This document shows positions 12,394-25,452 of a stretch of DNA of 64,000 nt, one piece after another. The translations under genes and the position numbers were made by a program. The stretch covers positions 18,848,001 through 18,912,000 of the forward strand of contig NC_077223.1 in NCBI RefSeq assembly GCF_024763615.1. Reading direction: 5' to 3'. The stretch is from Phlebotomus papatasi. Lineage: Eukaryota > Arthropoda > Insecta > Diptera > Psychodidae. The notes beneath the pieces are model-generated. The model ran no database searches. It saw only the letters and a list, made by a program, of their open reading frames with translations, and had not been told where the DNA came from. Each line of letters opens with the position of its first letter. Position 1 is the first letter of the stretch.

Positions 12394-14651
12394 TACTTTA
12401 TGTCAAAAATTTTATTTTAACTCACATATTTTTATGAGAAAATCTAACATTTTAGAATATCTATTTTTCCCTTAAAAAGTATTTCAATAAATTTATTTTT
12501 TATTTCTTTCTTATTTATATTTAAAATAGAAATGGTTGAAATGGAATCTCATTAAGTTTTCCGAGACAATCTGACTATATTCTCAAACCAAGAATGAAAT
12601 GAATCCGTATAAGTATTTTTTAATCATGCTGCCATCGTTCATAACTTTTTAATTTTCCAAGAATATGTCACTTTTAATTAGTCAAAATGTCTAACCAAAA
12701 TACTGCAAGCCAAATAAATTATCTAAAGTACAAACTATATATTGATTCTATACGTTAATCTCCGTATTTCAGTTTTGTTCAACAAATAAATAACTTTGAT
12801 TTTAAGATAATAATATATCATTTCAACAGACACTAATGGAAGTGACAATATTTATATTATTCCTACATTCTAATATTTGACATTATTCAAAAATGCTGTC
12901 TATTCTGTTTTTATTCTATACACAAGGCTATAACATCTTGTTCTACAAAATTGCCAAAAATACTGACAGACTAACAAAAGTATACTTCCTACAGTTCCTA
13001 ACAACTTTTTTTCCAGGACAAATATTTTTGCAAATATGAAGAACTAAAGTTTTCGAATATGTTTGCAGTATATTACAGACAGGATATAATTACCGTAAAG
13101 CATCCTAACAACTATTTTGGACAAGGCAGAAACATCTCTCTGTAATGATACGATCTTAATGGGTTAAACAAACTTTTTTAGACACCAAAACAAGATGGTA
13201 TATTCTTGGCCAATTATTTATATTTCTGTTGAATAAACTAATAAATTTAGGTCAATTATTTATGGAATATTTTTTAGTGTAAATTGATTTAAAAAAATTG
13301 CACATATTTGCTGTATAGTTGAATTGAGCTCTAACGAGCCACTTGTTAAAGTTAGCAAACACTTCATAAAATGTTAAAATTAAAAAAAAATATATGAACT
13401 TGCTTTTTGAACCTTTTTCTCGCGAATAAAATTTTAACTATTACAGTGTTTGTAGAAGTCTCAAAAATAATTATTATCAAAAAATCATTAGGGAAATAGT
13501 ATTTTCATTTCAAAGTACAAAGTACTCGAATTTAATGTGTTTTTATCGTAAGTGTCTTCTATTTAAAAAAAAATTAAAGCTTTGAAAATTAGTGCAGTAT
13601 TTGTAAATATACAGAGAATATTGAGAAATATGAGAAAATTTTTAGGACTAGAAAAGATCCTTTTTTTTCATAATAAAAACTTCATAATAGAGAATGAAAT
13701 TATTGAGTGTTCTTCACACTCTAACAAAGGTGATTGTCTTTTTTTTGCTGGAAAATTTCTGAGAAAAGATCCAATAACATTTTTGGGAGTGTCTCACGAG
13801 ACTAAGGTATTGTTTTACCCACGCACAAGTTATTCACTGAATATGATGGGTTTTTAAGCGATTCTTCCACATTTTAATCACAACCACTGAACACACACAA
13901 TTCATGGTAGATATCCTCATTTTCTTCCACCATGTCCAAATTCTCCGTGATAAACTTTCAAATACACAAATAAAATTCCACAAGTTAATCACAAAAAAAT
14001 CACCACAAGAATTATTCCATAGATGATAGACTATCTTCTGATATGTTATACATTTGGACAAAAATTTCACAGAGTTCCCATAACGGATTTTCCCACGATG
14101 TGGACCGCGTGAAAATTTGCGTGTTTACACGATAACGACTCGAGGACGATTACTTTGTAACACAGTTGGCACAAATTAAAATTCTTCTTAGGACACTACC
14201 CCATGGGTGTCCCAAAGTGACTCTTTCATGGCGCAGGACACACAAATTTGGCGGAGAATTTGGGCTGCGTCTCTTCCATCGAGGGAATTTCCCCTGATTT
14301 TCCTTTTTGAATTCAAATTTTCAAATTCATTTATCGTATAACACTATTTTCACTGAGACTCAAACCGTTAAAGCATGATTCCATTGAGATTATAACAGAA
14401 TGAGATGGGTATGTCAACAGGATACTTCAGCAGAAATGCAATATTTAAAAAATCTCTCAGGATATCATTTTCTATGGCCAAAAATTTCAATGATTTTTAA
14501 ATTGCATCAAAAGTTCCTACTCGATTGTGACAAAATGTAGTATCATTAAAAAGGTCTTGAAATTCATTAGAATTTATTATAGGATTAGTATTAGGAATTA
14601 ATTATGATTTTCTCTATTTCTTGTCTTTTATTTCATATTAAGAACCTACTG
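12394..14651. other. No recognised gene
   Basis: Mostly AT-rich DNA. 14090-14310 is clearly less AT-rich (TGGACCGCGTG, CGACTCGAGGACG, TGGCGCAGGACAC), which could be a UTR exon or old element, but there is no supported reading frame or transposon end. Confidence 0.4.
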
Positions 14652-14654
14652 TAA

Positions 14655-16117
14655 CGGTGCTATCACACTAACCGTGGTATCATACTAGAGAATTTCACAT
14701 TAAAATTTTAATGTGATTCATATTAATTGTTGCTGATATGTGTCTTAATGTGCAATTTTCGTCAAGAGTTTTCAGAAATCGATTCATTTATTGACAAAAA
14801 AGTGAACTCTAGTCACAAAAATTGGTTTAAATAGATTAAAAAAGCATAAATACGATTGATAATTAATTAGCAAATTAATGAGAATTGAGCAAATTTATGA
14901 GCAAAATTTGCTCATTAAATTCTCATCAGGTACTACTTTATTGCAGTCATTCGCGTAGTTTCTGCGCCACTTTATTCACCAATTTATTCATGATTGAATT
15001 GTGATAAAAAGCAGTGCTAATACCTACTAATTATCGCACACGAGATGGAGAAAGGACAAAAGACTTTGAAAAAGATCGTTGAAGAGGTTAAGTAAGAAAA
15101 AAGCGAAACAAAAATGTGTTCGATCTGCATTTTATATTCCTTTATACAAAAATAGAGGCAGCCGATCTGATGGTTTTGAGGCCGTTTGTGACAAATTGAG
15201 TCACCAATCGTCAGAACTCACATCTCAGTCGGGATTTGGGTGATATTGTCTCCCTCATTTTCGTAGTCTTCTTTTGAAAATAAAGCCCTGCGATTTGAAG
15301 CAGCTCTTTAAATTCCTCCGAAGTCATCCAGAGAAAATTATTATATCCAAAAAAAAATCGTCCTAGAGAATTTCAACGACACCATGTGAAGGTCACGTTA
15401 GGAGCCAATCTCTCCCCCACAACCTCCTTATTCTCGCTTAGCGGGTCCTTTTGCACGACATAAAAATAGTGTACAAGAGGAAAAGTTCCTCTTCTTCACT
15501 AAAGTCGCACATTTTCGCTCAAACGACTGAAATGCTTCAAAAACAAAAACACTCATCTGACAACCCGTGTGCCATCGTGACATTGAGCAATTCTAGCAAT
15601 GTGTCCTGACTAAATCAGCGATTTCGAGTGGTTCTAGAAATTTTAATGAGCAACTTTTCACTTTAACTTTAATGTGAAGTTTTCTAGTCATCCTAATTGC
15701 GATTTCTTGAAACAACAATTTCCTTTGAATTGCTTTGGAGGAACTCAGAAAATTACTCCAGGTACTGAAGCTTCAATCGCGTACAAGTCACAAATAATAA
15801 TTATTTACGAGTGAGTAAATTTAATAAGAACAAGTTGGTTCAAAAGGCAATTTGTTTAACTGCAATAAAATTGAAATTAATGAGCCATTTTAACATTTTA
15901 ATTTGCTGAATTCAAATTTAATTGAGCAACCACATTTATGCTATTTTAGCATGTTTAAACATGTTTTGGTGGGCCAAGCATTAGTTTATTTATATCAATA
16001 AAAAAGCGAAAATCTATCAATCCAAATGATTTTTAATGCCAAATAACGCATAGGAACAGTTCATCTGAAAATTAAACTAAATTTACAAATTGAACAAATC
16101 CCAGTGTGATAGCACGG
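14655..16117 (-). mobile_element. PIF/Harbinger element with exact TAA duplication
   Basis: Ends GGTGCTATCACACT / AGTGTGATAGCACGG, flanked by TAA (14652-14654 and 16118-16120), the 3-base duplication typical of PIF/Harbinger. Subterminal ATTAAAATTTTAATGTGATT also occurs in the MITEs at 760-1164 and 35587-36870. It carries a broken transposase on the minus strand, so it is a plausible parent of those MITEs. Confidence 0.82.
15156..15512 (-). pseudogene. Harbinger DDE nuclease N-terminus, broken
   Basis: Starts MCDFSEEEELFLLYTIFMSC, then shifts frame: DPLSENKEVVGE, MTSEEFKELLQIAG, YFQKKTTKMRETISPKSRL. This is the usual start of Harbinger nucleases (E-rich head, WVHPLNxxRxxxGE-type block, RMSxExFxELLxLxxPxIxKKxTxMRxxISPxxRL). 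Stops and frameshifts interrupt it and the DDE catalytic part is absent. Confidence 0.72.
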
Positions 16118-16272
16118 TAATATTCACAATTTTTCAAGTTAGCTGAGATTTTTTATATTTTCAAAAAATAATATATTTAATAAAAAAAATGATTAGCCTA
16201 TTCTTTTCAAAGTATATTTCAACAAGACAGAAATTTTAATTATTTTACTATAAATATTCAGCATAAATTTAA

Positions 16273-16411
16273 TGCCCAACGCACAATAACTTTTGTTTGT
16301 AAATATGTTTTCAAAATTTCCTATGAGAGAAAACAAGATAACTAGATTTCTGTTTCATTCACTCTCATTAAGAAACATGTTTACAAAACAAAAATTATTG
16401 TGCACTGGGCA
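16273..16411. mobile_element. TGCCCAACGCACAATAA hairpin MITE, copy 1
   Basis: 139 bases, ends TGCCCAACGCACAATAAC / TTATTGTGCACTGGGCA with long arms (TTTTGTTTGTAAA mirrored). Flanks TAA/AAA. Second copy at 42719-42864 with exact TAA. Confidence 0.75.
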
Positions 16412-16779
16412 AAATTTTAAATAAAACTAGAAACATTATATCGTGATATATAAATATTGTTATTTTAAAAACAGGGGCGGAATGATAATTTTTCAACACT
16501 ATCGAATCGATGGTATCGATAAATCTATATCTGTTGGATTAATAAGTGAATGTCGACTTTTTACGGATTGTTGGGCCAATCATTGAGACATTCTTAAAAG
16601 AATGTGATTGTTGATAAACATCTATATTAGTTACAGGAAGTACAGCTATCGTTTAAAGTTTTCAGAATCGACAGTTGATAGTATCGAAAATATGTTATCA
16701 TGTCACCCCAGATTTCTATAGTCAAAACTTATTTATAAATTTGTGAACATTTCCATAATTTCAAATGAATTTGACTTTA

Positions 16780-16952
16780 GGGGAGAGCCTGCATGTTTGA
16801 GGAACTTTTTAATGTTTTGAATTTAAGGCATTATTCCCAATCTTAATTATCTTGAAATTTTGTAAAGCGTTTAGTATTTTTTTTTATATTTATTCAAATA
16901 ATTAAAGAATAAGCCACCGCGTCTCAAACATGCAGGAATCCAGTCTCTCCCC
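16780..16952. mobile_element. TA-flanked MITE, GGGGAGAGCCTGCATGTTTG ends
   Basis: Right end has CTCAAACATGCAGG and CTCTCCCC as mirror image, TA on both sides. 173 bases, no ORF. Confidence 0.72.
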
Positions 16953-18198
16953 TAATACTTAATTTAATTGTTTTTGCTGACTAAGTTTTACTTTTACATT
17001 ACTAATTGTGTTTTGTCTTTAACAAAAGACTTATTTTTTTGTTTAAGAAGTGAACAATAAATAAAGATATTCTCAATATTTCTTTTATTACAAAAACATT
17101 TTTAAAAGTCTTTCATTTAAAACAAAACCTTTGAAGTTAAAAGATTTTTTTTCTTTAAGAGTCATTTTATTTAAGAGACATCTTTTTCCTATCTTAAAAT
17201 TGAAATACCGATATTTCAGAGAAGAACCAATATTACGGAACTAAAATTTCGAATTTACAAGGCTAAAATCCTCTATAGTCCTTTTAGCATAGACACTTTT
17301 CAAAGGCATCTTTGAATAATCTTAAATTTAAAAAAAATCGAATATAAAGGATATTTTTAGCAGAAGGACAAAAATGATTATTGTCATGGTTACATTATCA
17401 TTCATTCCCAAGATTCAAACTATCAAAGTGTCTAAATAGAAATTTGCAAAACAGATGTCAATACATGCTACTACACTAATTAAATATTTAAAAGGATTTA
17501 CAGAATAAAAGAGATAACCACCAAAGACATAAAAGAAGTAGATAACTTGACTTGTATACCACATAATGTAAGGCAGTAACAATAATCATAAATTAGTGCA
17601 AATCACAATAAAGTTCGTCTAGGATTCAATAATAAATTAGTAGTGAAAATTCATTCAAAATTAGGTTCTCATTCCAATGGCGCTGGGTAAATTAATTTGA
17701 TAATATCGAGCTAAATTATAATCATTCCAACTGATGCAAAACCCAACAAGACATTAATAAAAAATTCTGTTGAACGCGGTTATATTAGTGTGGGCTTTTA
17801 TGTGCCTCATTATTTTATAATAACTAACAGTAGTGGTTGGATATAGTGGAATTCCCAAAAGAATTTCAGAATATTAGATCAAATGGTTAAATTATAATTT
17901 AAATTCTACTGTCAATAAACAGGTTAAATAGACATGAAAATAATTATGGAATCGTTAAAATTTCACAGAGTGATTGATGTTATAAGTTCAACGGTATGTT
18001 TCTCTACTTCTTGATTGCCAAATTTTGCAATATGCCATTATTCATCATTTGAAAAAATTTGAAAAGGCAATTATCACATTATAAATGAAATTTCAGATCA
18101 AATTTGATTGAAAATCTATTCCGGAGAAAAAGGAAAAATGCATAAAATGTAATTTGGGTTTATATGAATAAATTCTACATTTTGTGTTATTTGATATA
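16953..18198. other. No recognised feature
   Basis: AT-rich DNA with no supported gene or element end. Confidence 0.4.
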
Positions 18199-18608
18199 AG
18201 GGAAGTGTACCCCGGATCGGAATGTTAAGACACATTCTCCATATTTAGTTGAAAATACAGACCTCAAAACACTATTTGATATTTTTATGTATGCTAATGG
18301 ATACATTAGTGACCCGTTTTACTATATCTGTGGTTTTGAATTTTTAATTTTTACAATAAATTGTGTAATAAATAAATATGTGTAATTGCAAACTTGCACG
18401 CTGTACCTTGGATCGTCAGGAATTTAATCAGGTGTCTCAGGGAAAATTGGTTTTATAAATTAAATCTGAGTTTATGCACTGCATTCTTGTGAGAGTTAAA
18501 TGGTATAAAGTAGCTAATAATTTTTAAAAAAGTTATTTAATTTGGAGCAACAATGTGGTATTAACCTGACGATCTGAGGAACACTGCCGATCGCTGGTGC
18601 TCTTCCCT
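18199..18608. mobile_element. TA-flanked MITE, AGGGAAGTGTACC ends
   Basis: AGGGAAGTGTACCCCGGATC is mirrored as GATCGCTGGTGCTCTTCCCT; TA at 18197-18198 and 18609-18610. Inner GATCGTCAGG and CTGACGATCTG are also inverted. 410 bases. Confidence 0.65.
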
Positions 18609-19261
18609 TATTTATATATAATTCTTACATTTCTGTTTGTCCGTTTGTCTGTCAGAAGGTTTAAAGACCAAACGGTTCGAAATAGCGTCTTGGGTTGCTC
18701 TTCATAAGACGACCGTAAAATTGATCTTGATTTATCCCCTTTACCTTTCTTTCCTTACAAAACCATTTTTTTATTTCATTATTACTTCTCGTACTCTACG
18801 ATACAGAAGTATCTAGGTTCACTCGATCTTTTAACCCCTCTCCTTCTAAAACCATTTTTTTGGGATTGCTCGAAAACACATGCGATTTTTTTTCACTTTT
18901 GGATATGAGATTACCCAGGCGAAAATTTCGTTCTTTTATGAAAATATCATTGAATCATTCCTAATAATGGTTTTTCAAGGTCAAAAGTCAAAAACCCTCT
19001 AGAGAGAGAGCGTATTCTCGACCAAATGGTATCATGTTTTGGCTCATTCGAAAGATTTTAGAATTTCTAACAAGCCTTAACCGACACAAATCTAGACCGA
19101 TAACTAATTTTTAGGAGCCCCCAAAATTCTTAAAGCCAAAATCTCGAATGATTAAAATTCTGAAAGGGATGAAATTATATGGAGAATAATGTGTAGAATA
19201 ATTTCCCAAGACACAAAAAATTTCCCTGACCATGTGAGTTAACTGTGACACTTTTCAGAAT

Positions 19262-19318
19262 TTGGGATTTTGGCTTTTGGGATTTTGGCTTTCGGGATTT
19301 TGGCGTTCGGGATTTTGA
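19262..19318. repeat. 15-base tandem array GGGATTTTGGCTTTC
   Basis: About four near-identical copies of GGGATTTTGGC(T/G)TT(C/T) in a row. Inserted in, or grown from, repeat R. Confidence 0.8.
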
Positions 19319-19354
19319 CCGGGACCCCTAATTTTTATCCTAAATTCAATTATA

Positions 19355-19587
19355 CAGTAGACTCTCTCTCAATTGGGCATTTGGGGCAAAATTTCAACTG
19401 GTTTATCGATAGATTTGGGCGTCAAAGCCTTTGTAAATTCCACAAAAGCGCTCAATTATAAAGAATCACGATAAAATAGGAAGAACTACAGCAAATTTGA
19501 GCAAATTTGCTTCATAATTAAACGTGAAAATTGTCAACAACATTTTTCGCCTGATTGAAAAAGAGCCTATTGAACGAGAGTCTACTG
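19355..19587. mobile_element. pogo-type MITE, CAGTAGACTCTC ends
   Basis: CAGTAGACTCTC is mirrored as GAGAGTCTACTG with TA flanks. CAGTAGA-starting termini with TA duplication are typical of pogo/Tigger-family elements. 233 bases. Confidence 0.65.
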
Positions 19588-20133
19588 TACTACTCTGATG
19601 GTATTTTGGCCAATGTTTTGTGTGACTTATAAATCTGTCCAAACAGGTTGTGAATCGGTAAAGGACCGGTTATAAACCGATAAGTAATTTTTGTCCGAAA
19701 ATCAATTCTATTACTCTTAAAACTATTTCGAGGGGTCTTTTGAGTGATTTATGAATGGGTTCAAATCGGTTGAGAACCGGTAAACGGTAAAGGATGTGAA
19801 AGCACTTGTGAGGTATATCACGAGTTCGAGAAAGTTTGTGACGCTTTGCCACTCCTTTAATAACCTATATACCAATTATTTAGAATAATATTTTGCTCAT
19901 ATGGATCATGGATATTAGTTCAATCATCTCTGTCAAAGATTAAACGGACTTTAGAGTACCGTATATATGGGTAAGTTCGAGCGAGACCTCGCTATTCGTA
20001 AACTTGTTTTATATCTAGCATTTAAAGATGGTCTTCATCGTTTATTTTTACCATGTTCAACCGGTAAAGACGGTAAAGACCATGCTCAAATGCTAGTATT
20101 AAAAAAAGTAAGAAAAGGAGTATAAAGTCCATA

Positions 20134-20369
20134 AGGTAAAGTACCCTCGCTCGACCGGTTCCTCGTCTCGATCGGTAGATTTATTTATTCAATTTATTTA
20201 AATTTGCTATAATATATTGCTTAGGATCTTACATTAATAGGTCAATCATTACATGAATAATAAGAACCAGTGACAAATTCATAGAAATAGATGAAATTGA
20301 CCATCAAACATTAAAAAATTGACCCACCGGTCGAGTCGAGGAATCCGGTCGAGTGAGAGTACTTTACCT
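20134..20369. mobile_element. AGGTAAAGT / CGACCGGTTCCTC MITE, copy 1
   Basis: AGGTAAAGTACCCTCGCTCG, then GACCGGTTCCTCGTCTCGA, mirrored at the right (TCGAGTCGAGGAATCCGGTC ... ACTTTACCT), TA flanks. Copy 2 is 0.6 kb away and copy 3, longer, is at 27652. Confidence 0.75.
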
Positions 20370-20963
20370 TACCTACTTATTTCTTCATTTCTTTAAAACT
20401 TACTTATTTCTTAATATATTTTAGGTAGTTAGAGATCTTATTAGAATACCTTACATGTCTAATCCGGTTAATATGAATTAGTAATGAAACGATATAATAT
20501 AAACCGATTATTAAATGATTCTTTATTGATCAAATAAATTGAATTGAGTTGAATTGAAACCGATTATTATCTTTATAATTTTGTATAAATTCTTAGGCGA
20601 TCTATTAATCGGTTTTGAATTAGTGAATACTATTAAAAATAATGACGCAGTGCAAAATAAATTGGAAAATATTTGAACTCTCAAAGCATATTTCCATAAA
20701 GTAAACCATTTCCATAAAGTTTTACCATTGCAGGTGATAAACATAAAACTATGTTTAGGATATATTATTTAAGCTACGAGTTCAAGCATATCCCAAAGCA
20801 TGGAACGCCTTTGCCATCCTTTTCTTTTGATAGAAGAATTCCTCAATTTTGAACTATTTCTATTTGCTAAATGGATAAATAATCTAAAAGTTCAAATGAG
20901 TTAAGTTGTCTTTAAACCTTCAGATCTGCGAATTTATGTAAGTATACATTGAAAAACAAAGTA

Positions 20964-21192
20964 AGGTAAAGTGCCCTCAAGTCGACCGGTTCCTCAATTC
21001 GACCGGTAGAGTTATTTATTCAATTTATTTATATTTGCACTAATATTTGGCGTATGATCTAACATTAATAGGTCAATGATTCCATAAATGAATACGAATC
21101 AGTGACAATTGTATAAAAATTCACCATCAAACATTCAAAAATTGACCCACCGGTCGAGTCGAGGAACCGGTCGACTCAAGGGCACTTTACCT
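20964..21192. mobile_element. AGGTAAAGT / CGACCGGTTCCTC MITE, copy 2
   Basis: Better preserved than copy 1: GTCGACCGGTTCCTC left and GAGGAACCGGTCGAC right, AGGTAAAGTGCCCTC / GAGGGCACTTTACCT outer ends, TA flanks. Confidence 0.8.
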
Positions 21193-23168
21193 TATTCAAG
21201 AGGATATCACAAAATCTTCATATTTCATTGATATTTAATATCTTTTACTATTACATTCAAAATTAGATGACAAAATATGCTTCTGATTTTGAATGAAAAT
21301 TGGTTTATGTTTATCAAATTTTAAATAACTTTTTATTTGAACATAAACTCTGGTATAAATCGATTTAAAATATGCAAAATTGAACTTCACTGAGTTAGAG
21401 AAATCACAAATATTATAATATTCCTGTAACGTGAATTTTCCCCTTTTATTTTTCAAAGTAATTCGATTAAATAAGTGTTAAATTATTAAATGGTCGGTCA
21501 TATATTTTATTTGGCTTATTAAATTGTGTATAAAATTTTATCAATAGGATGACAAATAAAAAATACCATTAAAATTTAATTACTATAATGACCAGCTGGT
21601 TATTTCGTTAAATTAATCATTTTCAGCATAAAAATAAATTTACCAAGAATTACATTGAAAATTCTTTTTATTATATTTCCAGTTACAAGAAAATATATAG
21701 TCACAAAAAGTATTACACGGATTGAAAGTACAAATAAAAACATTAATTAATGAAATTTAAGGTAAAAAAGTTAACATAGGACTCTTCCATTCAACCCTAA
21801 TATATAATATTTCCATTTTTTTCACGAAAAACCGGACACATGCAAAAACATGACAATGATTTATCTCCCTTAAAGGGAATATGAGCAGACTGGAAGGGCT
21901 GAAGACAACACTGTTCATGCCTAAATCATGCTCATCTGCCATTTCCACGTATGATTTTCCACAGCATCACAGAAAATTGGTGAAAACGCATGAAACACAC
22001 GGTGAAGGAAAAAAACGAAAATGACAATATGTTATACCTTTAAAATGAAAAAAAAAGAATCTATTTTTGATTAAAATTCATCAGTATTCAATTGAAAAAA
22101 TATCGTGCGGAAAATCGCAATAAACTGATATTAGAGATTTTCCGTGTTAGTAGTCACGTTTACAAACAAAACACGTCGATTAAAGCATATTAAAGTTGAT
22201 GGAAAATTGAACATGATAAGCTGACACATAGTGTAGAATGGTTTTCAGACCTGAATTTTTAGTCATATGACTTAATTTCTCTAATTTATTTATCATTTAG
22301 GATTTCTAGGATTTCAACTTAGGATTGGATAATAAGGGCAAGTCAACCATTACATTTTTAAAAACCACAAAAAATGCTTTTTATTTTGAATTTCAAGACA
22401 TTTGGGTACTATAGGATATGTCTTTAGTTTGAAAATCGTATAGGGCACACGTTACTAGTTTCAGTCATGTAGGGCAGAAATATAAATATTTTATGAATTA
22501 TAGGAAGGTAAGTTTTTATTCTGAACTGAACAAATAGTAGTTTGTTGAATGTTCCTTCTAGGGCAAGATAAGAACATCCTACTGTCTAATTCTAAGTACT
22601 CAACTAAGTACTAAGCATATTAAGTACTCAACTAATTGTTTTAAGACGCTTTTGCCAATGAAAGATGAAACATTTCTAGAGTTATCAAAAAACTAGTTTA
22701 TTTTCAATATCGGTCCTTCTTGCCATACGTGGATAACCCTACGAAAAAACGAGACTTTCTTGGACCAACCAAACCTAGTTTTTCACGTCTTCAGAATTAG
22801 CAAAGTGCTTTTCATCGGATACCATAAGAAATTAACCAGAACAATTGATGATCGGAAGGAGCTAGATCTTAAGAATATAACGGAGATAGTGTAGTACATC
22901 TCATTTTAGCTTTTGATGTTATCCTGGACCATAGAAATCCAAAGACACGGAACGTTATCTTCTTGTAAATAACACTTGCTCGTATTTTGACCGATTTTGG
23001 CTGGATTTTGACCAACACATGATCAAAAGTAATCGTTAGTAACGCCTATTAATAATATCGCCTGGTTTAAGGGGTTACGTGGGTCTCGTAGACTAAATAA
23101 AAGACCATATTTACTTAACATCTTTTTTCGACAAAATAAAAGAAAAAAATATTTAATTCGAGCTTTTA
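21193..23168. other. No recognised feature
   Basis: AT-rich DNA with scattered short open frames of no recognisable family. Confidence 0.4.
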
Positions 23169-23885
23169 CACAGAGAAAATTTTTCAAGTATCCAGATTCA
23201 ATACCCATGGTATTGATTTTTATCACACTATTTCATTACCAAAATTATCCCAAATTTTCTTGAAAATATGTGCTAATTGGATTTATTTTAATTTCAGGAA
23301 CAAAGTTAAGAAATATTGGGATTACTTTTAGGACATATTGGTATCAAATTTATGAAATTAATTTTTTGAGGAGGAAATGGTATTGTTTGAATCTCAATTA
23401 AAATCAATACTAACGAGGCATTTATTCCAAAGAATATTTTTTAATCAATACGTAAATGGCATAAAATCAATACCGAAATACCCTGAAATCAATACCAGAG
23501 TGGGATAGAATCAATACCAAAATAGGATAGAATCAATACCAAAATGGGATATAAATCAATACCAGAGTGGAATAGAATCAATCCCAAAATGGGATAGAAT
23601 TAATCCCAAAATTGGATAGAATCAATCCCAGAGTGGGATAAAATCAATACCAGAATGGGATAGAATCAACATCAGAACGGGATAGAACCAATACCAAAAT
23701 GGTATAGAATCAATACTCATTGCGATTGAAAATTAATGAATTTATGGTAATAAATCAATGACAGAGATTTTCTTGAATTTAATCCCAAAATACCCTAGAA
23801 TTTAATACCACGAGGTATTGGAGCCCTTTTAATACCAAAAGTATCCCAAAAAAGTATTGATTCTAGGGTATTTTTTTCCTCTGTG
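23169..23885. mobile_element. TA-flanked element with minisatellite core, CACAGAG ends
   Basis: CACAGAGAAAA at the left and TTTTTCCTCTGTG at the right, TA on both sides. Next to each end stand ATTCAATACC / GGTATTGATTCT. The middle is a 22-base tandem array. About 717 bases, no ORF. Confidence 0.65.
23455..23720. repeat. 22-base minisatellite GGGATAGAATCAATACCAAAAT
   Basis: About twelve units of GGGATAGAATCAATACC plus AAAAT or AGAGT, diverged by a few bases each. The unit matches the sequence near both ends of the host element, so the array probably grew from its terminal repeat. Confidence 0.85.
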
Positions 23886-24669
23886 TAAGCGTATAAAAAC
23901 ATGACATTTCAACTATAAATTTTCATTTGAAGATTTTAAAAATTCAGCCGTTGGGATATGATTTTTGGAGTCTGTTCTTTGAAAAAAAAGGAAAACATAC
24001 TTTTCGGTAGACAAAATTTGTTAGAATATATTCGTCTGACGTCAAAAAACTAAATATTTCCTGTTAGATGATGAATTAAACTCGTACTTGAACAGTAGAT
24101 TTCATTTTGATCTTGATAACAACTTATTCTACAAGACAAAACGTGATGTAAAATACGCTGGAAATTGTTTTTTTTTTTTTTTGCATAAAATTCTTCCAAA
24201 AATCCAAATTTTATTTTTAAAAAATATACCGTTCAAGTACAATTTTAACTCATAATCTATCAGGAAATTTAAAGTTTTTTAGCGTCAGATGAATATATTC
24301 TTAGAAATTTTGTTCATGGAAAGGTATGTATTTAAAAAAAAAAACTTTGAAAATCAGATCCCAACTGCTGAATTTTTAAGATTTTTAAATAAAAAAATCA
24401 GAAAATATAGTTTAAATGTTGTGCTTTTATATTCTTAAGAACTTAAATAAAAATAAAAAGTTATTACGTTGAAAAAATAAAGAAAATATAGTGTTTTCCA
24501 GTCTTTTTACCCACGTAGTCCCTAATGGCCTCTACACACTAGTAAAAATTTCTTTAAAAAAAAAATGCCTTTTTAAAAATGTCAAAACAATAATGGACAT
24601 GGTTTAGACATAATTTTAATAAAGAAGTATTCTAAACTTTTTTTTCTCAAGTAAATAGACACTGCCTTA

Positions 24670-24884
24670 GGAGGAAGTGGGGCACCTTTGAAAGTGGGGC
24701 ACCTTTGAAATTGGAATTTTTCACATATTTTTAAATAAAATTAAGCCTTATCGTGATATAATTTAGTTGCACAAACATATTGAGAAACTAAAATATATCC
24801 CGATTAGGCTCAATTTTATTTAAAAATATGTGAAAAATCTCAATTTCAAAGGTGTCTCACTTTCAAAGCTGACCCACTTCCCAC
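24670..24884. mobile_element. AAGTGGGGCACC palindromic MITE, copy
   Basis: GGAAGTGGGGCACCTTTGAAA left, mirrored with changes at the right (TTTCAAAGGTGTCTCACTTTC, GACCCACTTCCCAC). TA flanks. Family member. Confidence 0.68.
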
Positions 24885-25452
24885 TATTTGTTTTTTTTAA
24901 TAACTTGCAGATAAAATTTTACCGACTTTATTTTAAAAGCATTATTGTTTTTGAAGCATCATCGAACATAGGGTAGCATCGAACAGTGATTTTTAAGTCC
25001 AAACTACTTGGACTATGACGACTATTTCTTCAGTGGACAAACATACCTCTATGAATTCATAGAAATCTCACCCTCTGAATTCTAATATCAAATTAGAAAA
25101 ATCTCAGTATTCTGTGCTACCCCGTATTCGGTAGTGCCCTAGTCTGCCCTATGGCAGCAAGCGTGCTACCGAAAAAGTTGTCTATCACACTTCATAAATG
25201 ATGAGTAACTTTTAAGATGATTAAAGTGTAAGTGAAAGAATAATTGTATAAAACTTACAGGTGCAAAGCTTTGAGGTGAATATGAAACACTCTAGAGTTA
25301 TTGCAGCGTAGAAAACTAATTAAAGAATATGAAATTTATTAAAAGAATGTATGTAAGTGTTGCAGTCACATCACTTTGATGAGATTTTTTTAAACCTCAA
25401 AAACCTCATTTTTAATTAAATTTCACCCTTTAAAGATCAGTGGTTGCATGTA

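Larger units (their letters stand above)
18630..19860. repeat. Dispersed repeat R, copy 1 (interrupted)
   Basis: Blocks CCAAACGGTT-GAAATAG, GGATATGAGATTACCC, GAATCATTCCTAATAA, TTTTTCAAGGTCAAA, GGTTGAGAACCGGTAAACGG and CACGAGTTCGAG occur in the same order at 61270-63170. Here it is interrupted by a GGGATTTTGGC tandem array and a TA MITE. Part of it recurs weakly at 50620-50810. Class unknown; no ORF. Confidence 0.6.

Noticed and set aside
23455..23720. CRISPR-like regular array
   Set aside because: Units are contiguous with no unique spacers, and the DNA is eukaryotic; it is a minisatellite.
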